The notes: generated by a model from the letters alone, not told the origin. Numbered from the stretch's first letter, positions 24,979-34,755 are shown. The stretch is DNA of 45,860 nucleotides from Gammaproteobacteria bacterium (GCA_028818225.1 JAPPOG010000074.1:1-45860), one strand, 5' to 3'. Translations and numbers: made by a program.

Positions 24979-26376
24979 TTAATGGTGCTGCAGGTGGGCC
25001 TCAATGAAACCAGTGACTTCATGTAAATCATTGGCCACTACAGTATAGCGCTCTTCTCGCTCGAAAAGATCCCGCAAATGCGGAGGCAATTCTGGTTCCT
25101 GCAGCCCAGCAGCTGCAATGGCGTCAGCGAACTTTGCCGGATGTGCTGTGGCAAGTACAATCATTGGCGTTTCCCCATCCTTGCGACAGTCTCTGGCCGA
25201 TTTAAGTCCGACAGCAGTATGGGGATCCATGAGCTTGCCGTATTGCGTAAAAACCTGGGCGATAACTTCACAGGTGGTGACATCATCCACACTGGCACTA
25301 TCGAAACAGTCTTTTACGCTTTGCCACTGCTCTGCAGAAACACTTAAGGTTTCACTGCCGAAGCGAGACATAAACTCAGCCAATGCCTCACCGTCGCGAC
25401 CAAACAAATCAAATAAATAGCGCTCGAAATTGGATGAAACCAGGATGTCCATACTGGGAGAATATGTTTTACTCAGTTCCGCTACAGAATACTCATTGCT
25501 GCTGATAAATCGATGCAGAATGTCATTCTTATTAGTGGCAACAACCAGCCGATCCACCGGCAATCCCATACCCTTGGCAAGATAACCGGCATAGATATCA
25601 CCAAAATTGCCAGTTGGCACCGAGAAAGATACTCGCTTCTGGGGCGCACCGAGTTTTAGTGCCGCATAAAAGTAATACACGATCTGCATCAATATGCGCG
25701 CCCAGTTAATCGAATTTACAGCGACCAACTGTTGTCCTGTAGGCAAGAATGACTGATCAGCGAATGCTGCTTTTACTATGCGTTGGCAATCATCAAAATT
25801 CCCTTCCACGGCAAGGTTAAAAACATTGTCGCCGGGAACCGTAGTCATTTGTTTGCGCTGCACATCGGAAACGCGCTGATAAGGATGGAGAATAAAGATG
25901 TCTACATAATCGCTGTGGCGACAACCTTCTAATGCCGCCGAGCCGGTATCACCGGATGTAGCTCCCAGAATGACCACCCGCTGCTGCCTCTTTTTTAAAA
26001 CGTAATCCAGCATCCGACCTAACACTTGCAAGGCAAAATCTTTAAATGCCAGGGTGGGGCCATGAAACAACTCAAGCAGGTATTCGTTTTCACCCAGCTG
26101 GGTTAAAGGAGCAACCTCAGGGTGATCGAATGCAGCATAGCTCGATTCGATTATCTGCCTTAGTTCTTGTGCAGGAATAGCGTCCTCGATAAAAGGAGGA
26201 ATAATTTCCAGCGCCAGTTCAGCATAGTTAAGCCCCCGCCAGGATTCCATTTGCGCCACTGAAATTTCTGGCAACGCTTCGGGCACGAACAGGCCCCCAT
26301 CTTTTGCCAATCCAGTGAGAAGCACTTCTTCAAAACTCTGTGGTGAACCGCCGCCGCGGGTACTGATGTATTTCAT
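24979..26376 (-). CDS. thrC: threonine synthase
   Basis: 465 residues of the long gammaproteobacterial/yeast type. It opens MKYISTRGGGSPQSFEEVLLTGLA. The PLP lysine lies in HGPTLAFKDFALQ (about residue 113), followed by ILGATSGDTGSAALEG (phosphate-binding loop), VNSINWARILMQIVYY and SVPTGNFGDIYAGYLA. It converts O-phosphohomoserine to threonine with PLP, the last step of the pathway. It starts 15 bp after hom and ends 5 bp before recJ. No thrB (homoserine kinase) is in the window, so that step must be encoded elsewhere. Confidence 0.97.
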   Translation of the reverse strand: MKYISTRGGGSPQSFEEVLLTGLAKDGGLFVPEALPEISVAQMESWRGLNYAELALEIIPPFIEDAIPAQELRQIIESSYAAFDHPEVAPLTQLGENEYLLELFHGPTLAFKDFALQVLGRMLDYVLKKRQQRVVILGATSGDTGSAALEGCRHSDYVDIFILHPYQRVSDVQRKQMTTVPGDNVFNLAVEGNFDDCQRIVKAAFADQSFLPTGQQLVAVNSINWARILMQIVYYFYAALKLGAPQKRVSFSVPTGNFGDIYAGYLAKGMGLPVDRLVVATNKNDILHRFISSNEYSVAELSKTYSPSMDILVSSNFERYLFDLFGRDGEALAEFMSRFGSETLSVSAEQWQSVKDCFDSASVDDVTTCEVIAQVFTQYGKLMDPHTAVGLKSARDCRKDGETPMIVLATAHPAKFADAIAAAGLQEPELPPHLRDLFEREERYTVVANDLHEVTGFIEAHLQHH

Positions 26377-26391
26377 TGCCCTGGCTCGAGA

Positions 26392-27717
26392 TTAAGTCGC
26401 CTCACCATGAAATGGCTCGACCCGAATACGATTAATCTTTCCGGTGACGTCAGCAAGCGCTTCGATGGCCACTATGGCCTGATTAAGCCGTTTCTCCGCT
26501 GCGGTGTGAGTAAGAATTATTATTGGCACAGTCTCACTTATAGCTTCTTTCTGAATCACAGCTTCGATGCTGATATCATGGTCTTGCAAGATACTGGATA
26601 TCTTGGCCATTACCCCGACCCGATCTACTGCCGGAATCCGCAGATAATATTCCGCTTCGATATCTTCTATTCCAATGACTGACAAATCATCGTGCATCTC
26701 GACATATCCCAGCGCAGGATAAACTGGCGCAGAAATCCCACTTTTTATGTGTCTTGCCAGGTCGATGATATCGGCAACTAACGCCGAGGCGGTGGCTTCT
26801 GCGCCGGCTCCCGGCCCGCTATAAAGAGTCGCGCCAACCATATTGCCATGTACCAGCACTGCGTTACCGACACCATTTACATTAGCCAGCAATCGAGATT
26901 TAGCTAGCAAGGTAGGATGCACACGCATTTCAATCCCTTTTTCAGATTGTCGGGCGATTCCCAAATGTTTAATGCAATAACCTAATTCATTGGCATAACT
27001 TATATCTTCCGGAGTGATATGACTTATTCCTTCGGTATAGGTCTTATTGAATTGCAATGGAATGCCGAAAGCAATCGAACCCAAAATCGTTAACTTGTGT
27101 GCAGCGTCAATACCTTCCACATCAAATGTGGGATCAGCTTCGGCATAACCCAAGTCCTGGGCTTCTTTTAATGCCTCATCAAACTGCCGTTGTTTTGAAG
27201 CCATTTCCGACATAATGAAATTGCCAGTTCCATTAATAATGCCTGCAAGCCAATTAATTTTGTTTCCTGCCAGTCCTTCTCGCAGGGCTTTGATAATTGG
27301 AATGCCGCCTGCGACGCTGCTTTCATATGCCAGGGCGACATTATTCTGTCGCGCCAGGGCAAACAATTCATTCCCGTATTCAGCAATCAGCGCCTTGTTT
27401 GCAGTAACGACATGTTTACCCCTGCTCAAAGCCTCTTTGATGACCTCCAGGGCCGGGTCGAGACCACCGATTGTCTCAATGACTATATCTATGGAAGCAT
27501 CTCTGGCTACATCAAATACATCAGTACTAACCTGTTCAATAGCCAGCAGATCTTTGCCTTCGAGGGTTCGGGTCGCCACACGCGTGACCCGGAGATCAAA
27601 ACCCACCCTGTGTTTAATTTCTCCAGAATTTTCTCTGAGCAACGCGAGCGTACCTCCACCAACTGTTCCCAGCCCGCAGATTCCAATATTTAGAGATTTG
27701 GTTACTTCTGAGTTCAC
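26392..27717 (-). CDS. hom: homoserine dehydrogenase
   Basis: 441 residues of the monofunctional ACT-domain type. The NAD(P)-binding GICGLGTVGGGTL is at about 12-24. Next come VVIETIGG-like and TANKALIAEYG segments and the catalytic-domain GIINGTGNFIMSEM with AQDLGYAEADPTFDVEG. A C-terminal ACT domain (VDRVGVMAKISSILQDHDISIEAVIQ) probably senses threonine. I choose the GTG at 27717, which has GAGGA 6 bases upstream, over a TTG four codons earlier. It reduces aspartate semialdehyde to homoserine and is first of hom-thrC-recJ. Confidence 0.97.
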   Translation of the reverse strand: MNSEVTKSLNIGICGLGTVGGGTLALLRENSGEIKHRVGFDLRVTRVATRTLEGKDLLAIEQVSTDVFDVARDASIDIVIETIGGLDPALEVIKEALSRGKHVVTANKALIAEYGNELFALARQNNVALAYESSVAGGIPIIKALREGLAGNKINWLAGIINGTGNFIMSEMASKQRQFDEALKEAQDLGYAEADPTFDVEGIDAAHKLTILGSIAFGIPLQFNKTYTEGISHITPEDISYANELGYCIKHLGIARQSEKGIEMRVHPTLLAKSRLLANVNGVGNAVLVHGNMVGATLYSGPGAGAEATASALVADIIDLARHIKSGISAPVYPALGYVEMHDDLSVIGIEDIEAEYYLRIPAVDRVGVMAKISSILQDHDISIEAVIQKEAISETVPIIILTHTAAEKRLNQAIVAIEALADVTGKINRIRVEPFHGEAT

Positions 27718-28034
27718 GCTCTTCCTCAAACGGCAGTAAATTGTGCCTGTTACTGGAGTTCACCAGCAAACTGCGGATTATACTTGAAAGCAATCACAAA
27801 CTCAGCGAGCAAACTGTTCCAACAGGTTTTTTAATAAGGCACAGAATTAAGATTTTTCAGATAGTAGGAGCACAAAGCAGAACGAACTCAGCCCACTCAA
27901 ACCCAGCACTGTTCAAGCGCGATTTAATCGTGCTGGATGGCTGCATGCAGCCTTGCCATATGCCGAGTGACATGAACGCTTATGGAAACAGCTATAATTA
28001 AAGTTGTAGCAACTTCTCAATTCTGCAACTTGCT

Positions 28035-28184
28035 TCAGTGCAGATTTTTGCGACGAGTAGGCAGCGGCAATTTCACAGCCCCATACTCGCTCTCGCGCAA
28101 GAAAATATAGCCACAATCCATCTCGTGGAAGAGGCCGCTGCCTGCTTTGATTTTACGGGCAATCTTTGGCGAATCCCGGCTCAT
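28035..28184 (-). CDS. possible small protein, 49 aa, or gene remnant
   Basis: The minus-strand frame from the ATG at 28184 reads MSRDSPKIARKIKAGSG, then LFHEMDCGYIFLRESEYG, and ends KLPLPTRRKNLH before a TGA. The frame is open 16 codons further upstream. Codon choice looks ordinary and the peptide is basic, but no ribosome-binding site is evident and I recognise no family. It lies in the spacer upstream of hom on the same strand. It could be a small gene, a fragment of a lost gene or chance. Confidence 0.2.
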   Translation of the reverse strand: MSRDSPKIARKIKAGSGLFHEMDCGYIFLRESEYGAVKLPLPTRRKNLH

Positions 28185-28313
28185 TGCAGCGGCGAAGAAT
28201 GCCGAGCTCTGTTTTGTTGCCGAGTAATCCGGTTAGTACCCATAACAGCAGACTTCAGCAACCAATTTTTCCCGGCTCAGGCGGCAATCCATCAGCATTA
28301 ATAATGAGCTGCC

Positions 28314-28370
28314 CTGGGGCTATGCAAGTTCTTGCACAGTTACCCCAAGCACATAATGCGGTTTTTTTAG
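28314..28370 (+). other. nested hairpin with T-run in the hom-receptor spacer
   Basis: TGCAAG (28323-28328) and CTTGCA (28331-28336) form an inner stem enclosed by TGGGG (28315-28319) and CCCCA (28343-28347). Seventeen bases later a run of seven T follows (about 28362-28368). It resembles an intrinsic terminator pointing rightward, but no rightward gene precedes it. A small RNA ending here is one possibility. Confidence 0.3.
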
Positions 28371-28725
28371 CGTGAATAAACAGTCTAAACAGCCGGCCCC
28401 CTGATTGCTTGCTTGTCACTTTAACCGCTGAGCCTCAACATGCAGCGCGTAAAGCAAACAATCCGCAATTAAAAACCTTATTAGTTTCAATAGGTTAGCG
28501 GTATATTTTTCAATTGCAACTGATTGGTAACCAAACTTTGCAATAATTTACTCCCCTTCTACTCTCGACACTGGGATAAAATTCTGTTAGTACGTTTATG
28601 TTAATCGGCGACCCCTGTCTGCCTAAAGATCAGGCGGGGCAATCGGCCTCAGTTAAACCTGCAACCTATACTTGTCATTTGTTAGAAGGTAGCGAGCACT
28701 TTGTACGGAGTGGAATAAGAGCAAT

Positions 28726-31623
28726 ATGAAAAATCCAGCTAAGTCCTTGACTTATATAACCGGCGCATCTGCGCTGTTTCTCAATGCCTACCTGCCGGCT
28801 TCTAGTAGTTACGCACAGGAAAATGATCCGGAACGCTCGATTGAAGAGGTTATAGTAACGGCTGAACGCCGGGAAGCCTCTATCCAGGATACTTCCATTT
28901 CCATTACAGCTTTTACCGGTGAAAATCTTGAAAATTTTGGCATCAGGAATCAGGAAGATCTGCAAAACTTCATACCTGCGACAACTATTCAACCCTATGA
29001 CTCAACAGTGCGGGGTGTCGGTCGAAATTTTCGTGCGCTGGGTGGCGATCCGGGTGTTGCAACTTACATGAATGGAATCTACTCGGAAGACTTGCTCACA
29101 GCGACTGCTGCAACTTTTTGGGATGTTGAGCGGATTGAAGTTCTGCGAGGTCCGCAGGGAACACTCTATGGTCGAAATGCTGTGGGCGGTGCATTCAATG
29201 TACTCTATAACAAACCTACCCAAGAATTTGACTACTCATTAAAGTCTATAGTGGGGAACTACGGCACTAATGAGAATTATGGCATGCTCAACATGCCTAT
29301 CAATGACACACTATCTTCACGCATAAACTTCAGTTATCGCGATCGCGACGGAGTAATTGACGAAATTGGGCCTACTTCTGATATTGATGGATTGGGCACA
29401 GAAAATGCGGCCATCCAATTTAATTGGACTCCTACTGACTCAATTGAATTCAATATCAGACAAAATTTTATGGATATCGATAGGTCATTCGGTGGAGCCA
29501 ATGGTGCTGGATTGGTGGTTTTGAATGAAGAAGGCAATGCCATCCGAACAACCGACACCCTCGTACCGGGCTATCGGTTTATAGACACCAGCAACATTGA
29601 TCCTGCAAACTTTGATCAAAACAGTTGGTATGACCAGAGCCAGCCTATATTCACTTTCACAAATCCTGTAACCGGCGTGATTGATCAGGCTCAACGTGTG
29701 CGACCAGGTATCGACTTCGGCGGCTTTAACGGAACTCAGAATGCCGCTGCTTCGCTAGATGGTTTTAACTACACCTCGCCAGCCTCAGCGGCTATTTACA
29801 ACAATTGTGTATTTCCTGGTGATATTGATGGAGATGACCTCTGCGGCGCTACTAACGGCTTGAATCGCGAGGAATTTGAACAACAAGGAACCCAATTCAG
29901 TGCGTCCTGGCAAGTAAATGACAGTCTCGAGCTTCAGTATTTGTATGGTTTCAACATGCTCACTTACAAGCGCACGACAGATGACGACAACACGGCGAGT
30001 ATGTATCACGATCGCCAGTTTTACGTGAACCATGAGGCAGAGTACGAATCTCATGAATTGCAGGCTTTTTATGATGTCAGCGATACGCTTTCATTCACCA
30101 CGGGCATCTTTTTCTACGATGCGATTATTGATCAACGTGGAGACTTTTATTCATCGCTTGGTGAGGCTCGCATGGTCAATGCCTATGAGGACAACACAGC
30201 CCTCAGCGCCGGGGCGGCTGCATTCATTGGTGCGCCGTTCCTGACAGGTATCAATGCGTCTACGCTAGCATTCCAGGGGCGGCCAATGGTCTCGCTCTAC
30301 AGTGCCAAGATGTCATGTACGATGGCAGCTACACCCGCAGAATCGTGTCAACGTAATAACGGTGGTAACAATTTGCAGACTTCCGCCTGGTATGGAGATA
30401 ACGGCACTAATCCAGACTTGAATGTGCGGCATGGGCCTATAACGACCGCGTCAGATCTATTGTACGCAACTCAAACCAAGAGAGAGGCATTCGCGGCTTA
30501 TACGCAAGGCGTGTGGGATATCAATGATACGTTTTCACTCACCTTTGGTATCCGCTATGCCGAGGACGAAGTCGTAGCTGAGGAAAATTTGTGGCGATAT
30601 TCTGAGACCGGCGGACAGCCTGGTGGTTTTCTCGGTCTCTATGGCGGATTGGCGGCAGTCAATCGAATCAATGGTGGCCTTGTTGCCGATGGCAGTGGCA
30701 ACCTTGTGGTGCCCACTGAAAAAGTTACCAATGGAGGTATTCCCTTTGCGTTGAGCGTTTATCGTCCTTTCGAGAGAACCGATGAGGAAATCACAAGTCG
30801 ACTTAACCTCGATTGGGACATTACCGATAATGCGATGATGTATTTTTCTGCTACCTCGGGCTACCGCTCTGGTGGCTTTAACCTCGTATTCTTCAGCAAC
30901 ACCAGCACCTATGATCCGGAAGAGTTGATCAACTACGAGATCGGATACAAAACTCGCTTCTTTGATGACACCTTGCAGTTAAATGGCTCGTTCTACTTGT
31001 ATGACTATGACAATATTCATACAGTCGCCACGGAGGTCACGACTATTGGCGGCACGTCTACTTCCGTGCTTGAAGCACCCGGTGCTGAAGTCAAAGGTGT
31101 TGAGGCTGAAGGAATTTGGCTTGCAACTAACAACCTGACGCTTGGGGGCAACTTCAGTTATACGCCCAGTAAGTACACTAAATCCCTGCTAATTTCAGAC
31201 CCCAGCAGAAGAACCGTGCCGGAATCGCTTTATCCTGATTTTGACGCCTTGGTGGAAGATATTAAGGGCAATCAGTTGGTGCAGGTTCCTGAAACGAAGG
31301 GAACTGCATGGGCCAGCTACTTGATGCCCTTACAAGGAGGATCCCAGCTTGAACTGTTTGGCGTATACAGCTGGATTGACGATGTGTATTACTCACCTTT
31401 TGAACAGAAAGCAGAAAGTGCAGAAGGCTACAGCAGGACTGATGTGCGAGCTACCTGGACTTCCTCCGGCGGCAACTGGGTAGTCAGCGGTTTTGTCAAC
31501 AATGTGTTTGATGAAATCGGCATATTGCAAGTATTGCGACAAGGCGAATCTGAGTTCTTCCGCCACAATGCTGGAACTACTGTGCCAAGACTATATGGCC
31601 TTGAATTCACCTACAACTACTAG
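28726..31623 (+). CDS. TonB-dependent outer-membrane receptor
   Basis: 965 residues with a signal peptide (cleavage near SSYAQ, about 31). A TonB-box-like EEVIVTAERR (40-49) is followed by a plug domain with LRGPQGTLYGRNAVGGAFNVLYNKP. The beta-barrel has alternating aromatic strands and ends in a terminal aromatic pattern (LYGLEFTYNY). It matches the group that takes up large or scarce substrates with TonB-ExbBD energy; the ligand is unknown. A barrel insertion near 540-570 contains Cys pairs (KMSCTMAATPAESC). No transporter or regulator gene adjoins it. Divergent hom and convergent dsbC flank it, so it looks inserted as a single gene. Confidence 0.93.
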   Translation: MKNPAKSLTYITGASALFLNAYLPASSSYAQENDPERSIEEVIVTAERREASIQDTSISITAFTGENLENFGIRNQEDLQNFIPATTIQPYDSTVRGVGRNFRALGGDPGVATYMNGIYSEDLLTATAATFWDVERIEVLRGPQGTLYGRNAVGGAFNVLYNKPTQEFDYSLKSIVGNYGTNENYGMLNMPINDTLSSRINFSYRDRDGVIDEIGPTSDIDGLGTENAAIQFNWTPTDSIEFNIRQNFMDIDRSFGGANGAGLVVLNEEGNAIRTTDTLVPGYRFIDTSNIDPANFDQNSWYDQSQPIFTFTNPVTGVIDQAQRVRPGIDFGGFNGTQNAAASLDGFNYTSPASAAIYNNCVFPGDIDGDDLCGATNGLNREEFEQQGTQFSASWQVNDSLELQYLYGFNMLTYKRTTDDDNTASMYHDRQFYVNHEAEYESHELQAFYDVSDTLSFTTGIFFYDAIIDQRGDFYSSLGEARMVNAYEDNTALSAGAAAFIGAPFLTGINASTLAFQGRPMVSLYSAKMSCTMAATPAESCQRNNGGNNLQTSAWYGDNGTNPDLNVRHGPITTASDLLYATQTKREAFAAYTQGVWDINDTFSLTFGIRYAEDEVVAEENLWRYSETGGQPGGFLGLYGGLAAVNRINGGLVADGSGNLVVPTEKVTNGGIPFALSVYRPFERTDEEITSRLNLDWDITDNAMMYFSATSGYRSGGFNLVFFSNTSTYDPEELINYEIGYKTRFFDDTLQLNGSFYLYDYDNIHTVATEVTTIGGTSTSVLEAPGAEVKGVEAEGIWLATNNLTLGGNFSYTPSKYTKSLLISDPSRRTVPESLYPDFDALVEDIKGNQLVQVPETKGTAWASYLMPLQGGSQLELFGVYSWIDDVYYSPFEQKAESAEGYSRTDVRATWTSSGGNWVVSGFVNNVFDEIGILQVLRQGESEFFRHNAGTTVPRLYGLEFTYNY

Positions 31624-31676
31624 GCAAATAAAATCCAGCAGTTGTACGTCACGAATTTTAGGCTAAAGCAAAAAAG

Positions 31677-31703
31677 AAAAGCCCGCTTAATGGCGGGCTT
31701 TTT
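31677..31703. terminator. bidirectional terminator between the receptor gene and dsbC
   Basis: AGCCCGC and GCGGGCT (31680-31686 and 31693-31699) form a 7-bp GC-rich stem around a 6-base loop, with A-rich sequence on the left and five T on the right. It can end the rightward receptor transcript and the leftward dsbC transcript. Confidence 0.85.
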
Positions 31704-31740
31704 AATGTTCTTTCAAAAAATTGATTTACACGGTGAATCG

Positions 31741-32493
31741 CTATTCTATATTAAGCATGGCGACTAATCTCTCGACTTCCATGTAGCCCGGAATCACACG
31801 GCCATCAGGAAATATCAATGCCGGCGTTCCTGAAATGCCTATCGCGTTACCAAGATCGTAATGAGTCATGATTGGCGTATCGCACTCACGCTCAGGCAAA
31901 TTCTGACCGTTTTTAGCCTGGGTTAAAGATTTGTGCCTGTCGTCAGAACACCAGACTGAAATCATCTTGTCATAAGACCCAGCAGCTTCTCCTCCACGCG
32001 GATAAGCCAGGTAACGAATCTGAATCCCTCTGGCTAACAGATCCTCCATATCGCGGTGCAAGGCGCGGCAGTAAGTGCAATCTACATCGGTAAACACCGT
32101 TATCGTCGCCTGGACTTCAACTTCCGGGCTATAAATGATCATTTCTTCTTCTGGAATTTTAGCAACTCGCTCCAGAGTGCGAATCTGACGCGTCCCGGAG
32201 GAAAGATTCATCAAACCAGCACCAGTGGTTTGGTACATATCTCCTGCGAAAAGATAATCACCCGATTCATCGCTGTATAGCAATTCACCAGTATTCAATT
32301 CGACCTCATAGATATTGCCAAGCGGTGTTTCTTTAATACCGAGAATTTCTAACTGGCCCTGAGACGCCACCTCAATAGCCTGCACTAGCTTTTCTTGAAA
32401 GGATTGTGATCCGGCAAATTCTTGCCCATGGGCATTGAAGACTACTGGCGTCAACGCACAAAAGAAGAGTAGTCGAGTAGCGAGTATTTTCAT
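31741..32493 (-). CDS. dsbC: periplasmic disulfide isomerase DsbC
   Basis: 250 residues from the ATG at 32493, which has GGAG 8 bases upstream; an open extension of 49 codons further up lacks family likeness. A signal peptide (MKILATRLLFFCALTPVVFNAHG) is followed by the DsbC dimerisation domain, then a thioredoxin-like domain with FTDVDCTYCRALH. The active-site pair is C-T-Y-C, where E. coli has C-G-Y-C. The cis-proline loop GTPALIFPDGRVIPGY is present. It isomerises wrong disulfides and is kept reduced by DsbD, whose gene is about 9 kb away. It follows rplS directly on the same strand. Confidence 0.94.
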   Translation of the reverse strand: MKILATRLLFFCALTPVVFNAHGQEFAGSQSFQEKLVQAIEVASQGQLEILGIKETPLGNIYEVELNTGELLYSDESGDYLFAGDMYQTTGAGLMNLSSGTRQIRTLERVAKIPEEEMIIYSPEVEVQATITVFTDVDCTYCRALHRDMEDLLARGIQIRYLAYPRGGEAAGSYDKMISVWCSDDRHKSLTQAKNGQNLPERECDTPIMTHYDLGNAIGISGTPALIFPDGRVIPGYMEVERLVAMLNIE

Positions 32494-32655
32494 CTGCAGT
32501 CTCCGGGAGTACTGACTTATGAGTCTATTGCGTTTTACTGTGGAAAAGAAGACCGGTAAGTCGCCAAAACAATTCGCATTTGTCATAAATTGTGACGTTT
32601 TAAACCGGGTTTTTAAACGTCGCAAAAAGTATTTCGGCAAGCAGAGAGAACAAAG

Positions 32656-32682
32656 CAGGAAGCAGCCGGAAGCCGCTTCCTG
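32656..32682 (-). terminator. possible weak terminator after rplS
   Basis: CAGGAAGC (32656-32663) pairs with GCTTCCTG (32675-32682), an 8-bp stem about 20 bases after the rplS stop. On the minus strand the following bases are pyrimidine-rich (CTTTGTTCTCTCT) but not a clean T-run, so termination may be partial. Confidence 0.4.
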
Positions 32683-32702
32683 AGAAGTATTTCAGACAGT
32701 CC

Positions 32703-33071
32703 CTAAGCTTCGGATTTTTTATCCAGCTTTTCAGTGATACGCGCTGCTCGACCAGTCAATTCACGCAAGTAATAAAGCTTGGCCTGACGCACATCACCTC
32801 GACGCTTTAATTTCACGCTATCGACCAATGGACTATGAGCCTGAAAAGTTCGTTCAACGCCAACACCATGTGAAATCTTGCGCACGGTAAATGAAGAATT
32901 TAGGCCTCGGTTACGCTTCCCGATGACAACCCCTTCAAATGCCTGTAATCGTTCACGATCCCCTTCCTTGATTTTCACTTGAACAACTACAGTGTCACCC
33001 GGACCGAATTCTGGCAGTTCTTTTGTCATCTGCTCTTCTTCGATTTTCTGGATGATTTTATTCTTGCTCAT
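32703..33071 (-). CDS. rplS: 50S ribosomal protein L19
   Basis: 122 residues with the L19 pattern: [56 protein letters not shown], then [27 protein letters not shown]. It sits at the 30S-50S interface. It is last in the conserved rpsP-rimM-trmD-rplS operon, 38 bp after trmD. Confidence 0.98.
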   Translation of the reverse strand: MSKNKIIQKIEEEQMTKELPEFGPGDTVVVQVKIKEGDRERLQAFEGVVIGKRNRGLNSSFTVRKISHGVGVERTFQAHSPLVDSVKLKRRGDVRQAKLYYLRELTGRAARITEKLDKKSEA

Positions 33072-33109
33072 CTTTCCGCTCCTGAAATAATCACAATAAA
33101 GATTATTTA

Positions 33110-33862
33110 TTATTGCGATTGGTATTCGTTTATAAACTGTTCCAGTAATTCCTGTTGTTCCTGATCTAATTCCGCTGCTTCGATTAGATCGGGACGCTTT
33201 AACCAGGTGGCTCCCAAACTTTGCTTTAATCGCCAGCTTCTTATCGCTCCGTGGTCACCGCTTAGTAAGACCTCCGGCACTCCCTGGCCATTTACTTTCT
33301 GTGGCCTGGTGTACTCAGGACAATGCAGTAGACCATTAGCAAAACTATCTTGTTGCGCTGAATCGTCAGCACCGAGCGCACCCGGTTGAAATCGAATCAT
33401 GGCATCGATTAATGCCATTGCGGCCAGCTCACCACCGCTAATCACGAAATCTCCAATTGACAGCTCTTCGTCTATTTCGCTTTCCACAACCCTGTTATCA
33501 ATTCCCTGATATCGACCACACACCAGAATCAATTTTTCTAGCATAGCCAGCTCAACAATGTCTTGATTCCTTGCTGGCCTCCCCTGCGGGGACAAATAGA
33601 TAACTTTCGCAGGTTCAATTGATCCTGCTATCACCCCCCGTGCTGCATTAATTGCAGCCACCAATGGTTCTGTTTTCATTAACATCCCAGGACCGCCGCC
33701 AAATGGCTTGTCGTCGACCGTGCGATGTTTGTCCATGGTGTAATCCCTTGGATTAAAGTATTCCAGGGTTACTATTCCTTGCTTTACTGCTCTGCCGCTT
33801 ATGCCCCAATCGGATATAGCGGCAAACATTTCTGGAAACAGGGTGACTATACTTAACTGCAT
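33110..33862 (-). CDS. trmD: tRNA (guanine-N1)-methyltransferase
   Basis: 250 residues, the SPOUT-fold enzyme that methylates G37 of tRNAs reading CNN-type codons with S-adenosylmethionine and so prevents frameshifting. Visible motifs are [36 protein letters not shown], and the knot region [20 protein letters not shown], then PEYTRP and [13 protein letters not shown]. It is third of the rpsP operon, about 30 bp from rimM. Confidence 0.98.
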   Translation of the reverse strand: MQLSIVTLFPEMFAAISDWGISGRAVKQGIVTLEYFNPRDYTMDKHRTVDDKPFGGGPGMLMKTEPLVAAINAARGVIAGSIEPAKVIYLSPQGRPARNQDIVELAMLEKLILVCGRYQGIDNRVVESEIDEELSIGDFVISGGELAAMALIDAMIRFQPGALGADDSAQQDSFANGLLHCPEYTRPQKVNGQGVPEVLLSGDHGAIRSWRLKQSLGATWLKRPDLIEAAELDQEQQELLEQFINEYQSQ

Positions 33863-33893
33863 TGTGCACCTCTAAACCAAGTGAACAGATTCC

Positions 33894-34433
33894 CTATTCC
33901 AAATAGTCTGCTTCCCAATTCACCAGGATTCTCCTTTCCCCGGAGTCGATACTCTTTATTACTGAGTCCTTTATATAGGGAATCAATCGTTCCCTGTCAT
34001 CGATGCTATTAGCGCTGGGCGCTACCACTAACACATCATTGGCGCCGGTTTCCATGAGTCGGTCGATTACCCCAAAAATCTCACCGGCCTCATTACCAAC
34101 TTCCATACCTTCCAGTTCGTGCCAATAGAAGTTTCCTTCTTCCAGGCTTGGTAACTGTTCGGCATCGACAACCAACTCCAGTCCAGTGAGGTTGCGAGCT
34201 GCTTCGGGATCATCAAACCCAATAAAGTGAACAAGTAATCCGTTACCTTGCTGCCTGTGCTGGTCGATTTCCAACACCTGCCATTCGTCATCTAATTCCA
34301 CTAGTAGCTGAGAATAGTCGAGAATATTCTCAGGTGGTGTAGTAAAGGAGTTTAATCTGAGCCAGCCTTTAACGCCGTGAACTTTGCCAACCTGACCCAG
34401 TACCACCCGCTTTCGTTCAATATCCGCGCTCAT
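33894..34433 (-). CDS. rimM: ribosome maturation factor RimM
   Basis: 179 residues from the ATG at 34433 (MSADIERKRVVLGQVGKVHGVKGWLRL); the upstream open frame is the shadow of rpsP. The N-terminal RimM barrel and a PRC-barrel half (FYWHELEGMEVGNEAGEIFGVIDRLMETGANDVLVV) are complete, ending LIPYIKDSVIKSID and ILVNWEADYLE. It helps 30S head assembly by binding S19. It sits 25 bp after rpsP; the ribosome-binding site is weak, so translation may be coupled. Confidence 0.97.
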   Translation of the reverse strand: MSADIERKRVVLGQVGKVHGVKGWLRLNSFTTPPENILDYSQLLVELDDEWQVLEIDQHRQQGNGLLVHFIGFDDPEAARNLTGLELVVDAEQLPSLEEGNFYWHELEGMEVGNEAGEIFGVIDRLMETGANDVLVVAPSANSIDDRERLIPYIKDSVIKSIDSGERRILVNWEADYLE

Positions 34434-34458
34434 GAAGCTGCAGCAGTGAGTTGAACTG

Positions 34459-34719
34459 TTATGCCTCAGTGGTGGCAGTAGCAGCGGCATCTTTGGCAAG
34501 GTTGCTAACACGAGGACTAACCTGTGCACCCTGAGACTGCCAATAAGCCATACGCTCAAGATCCAGGCGCAAGCGTTCTTCCTGACCGCGTGCCATTGGA
34601 TTAAAAAATCCAATGCGCTCAATAAAACGCCCATCTCGTGGCTTGCGACTGTCACTCACTGTGATGTGGTAAAAAGGCTTCTTTTTAGCACCACCACGCG
34701 ATAAGCGAATCGTCACCAT
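34459..34719 (-). CDS. rpsP: 30S ribosomal protein S16
   Basis: 86 residues: [25 protein letters not shown], then [16 protein letters not shown] and a C-terminal [13 protein letters not shown] segment, all characteristic of S16. It heads rpsP-rimM-trmD-rplS. It lies about 200 bp downstream of ffh on the same strand, with hairpins and a candidate promoter in the spacer. Confidence 0.98.
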   Translation of the reverse strand: MVTIRLSRGGAKKKPFYHITVSDSRKPRDGRFIERIGFFNPMARGQEERLRLDLERMAYWQSQGAQVSPRVSNLAKDAAATATTEA

Positions 34720-34755
34720 ATATCTATTCCTGTTAAAAAAATCGGGTTTTTACTG

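Larger units (their letters stand above)
27718..28725. other. 1-kb spacer between hom and the TonB-dependent receptor
   Basis: A 1008-bp stretch without a recognisable gene between two divergent genes, long for this otherwise compact window. It should hold both promoters. I see a 49-codon open frame on the minus strand (28035-28184), a nested hairpin followed by a T-run (28314-28370), and an imperfect hairpin (CCGACCCC...GGGG-CAATCGG, about 28606-28648) about 80 bp before the receptor start. I found no cobalamin, TPP or other riboswitch consensus. It may contain decayed sequence left when the receptor gene was acquired. Confidence 0.5.

Noticed and set aside
28600..28725. Possible cobalamin riboswitch before the TonB-dependent receptor
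   Set aside because: The leader has an imperfect GC-rich hairpin, but no B12-box-like GCCACTG or other conserved riboswitch core was found.
33894..34655. Long form of RimM with 74 extra N-terminal residues
   Set aside because: The extension is the rpsP coding sequence read in another frame; the conserved RimM start is MSADIERKRVV.
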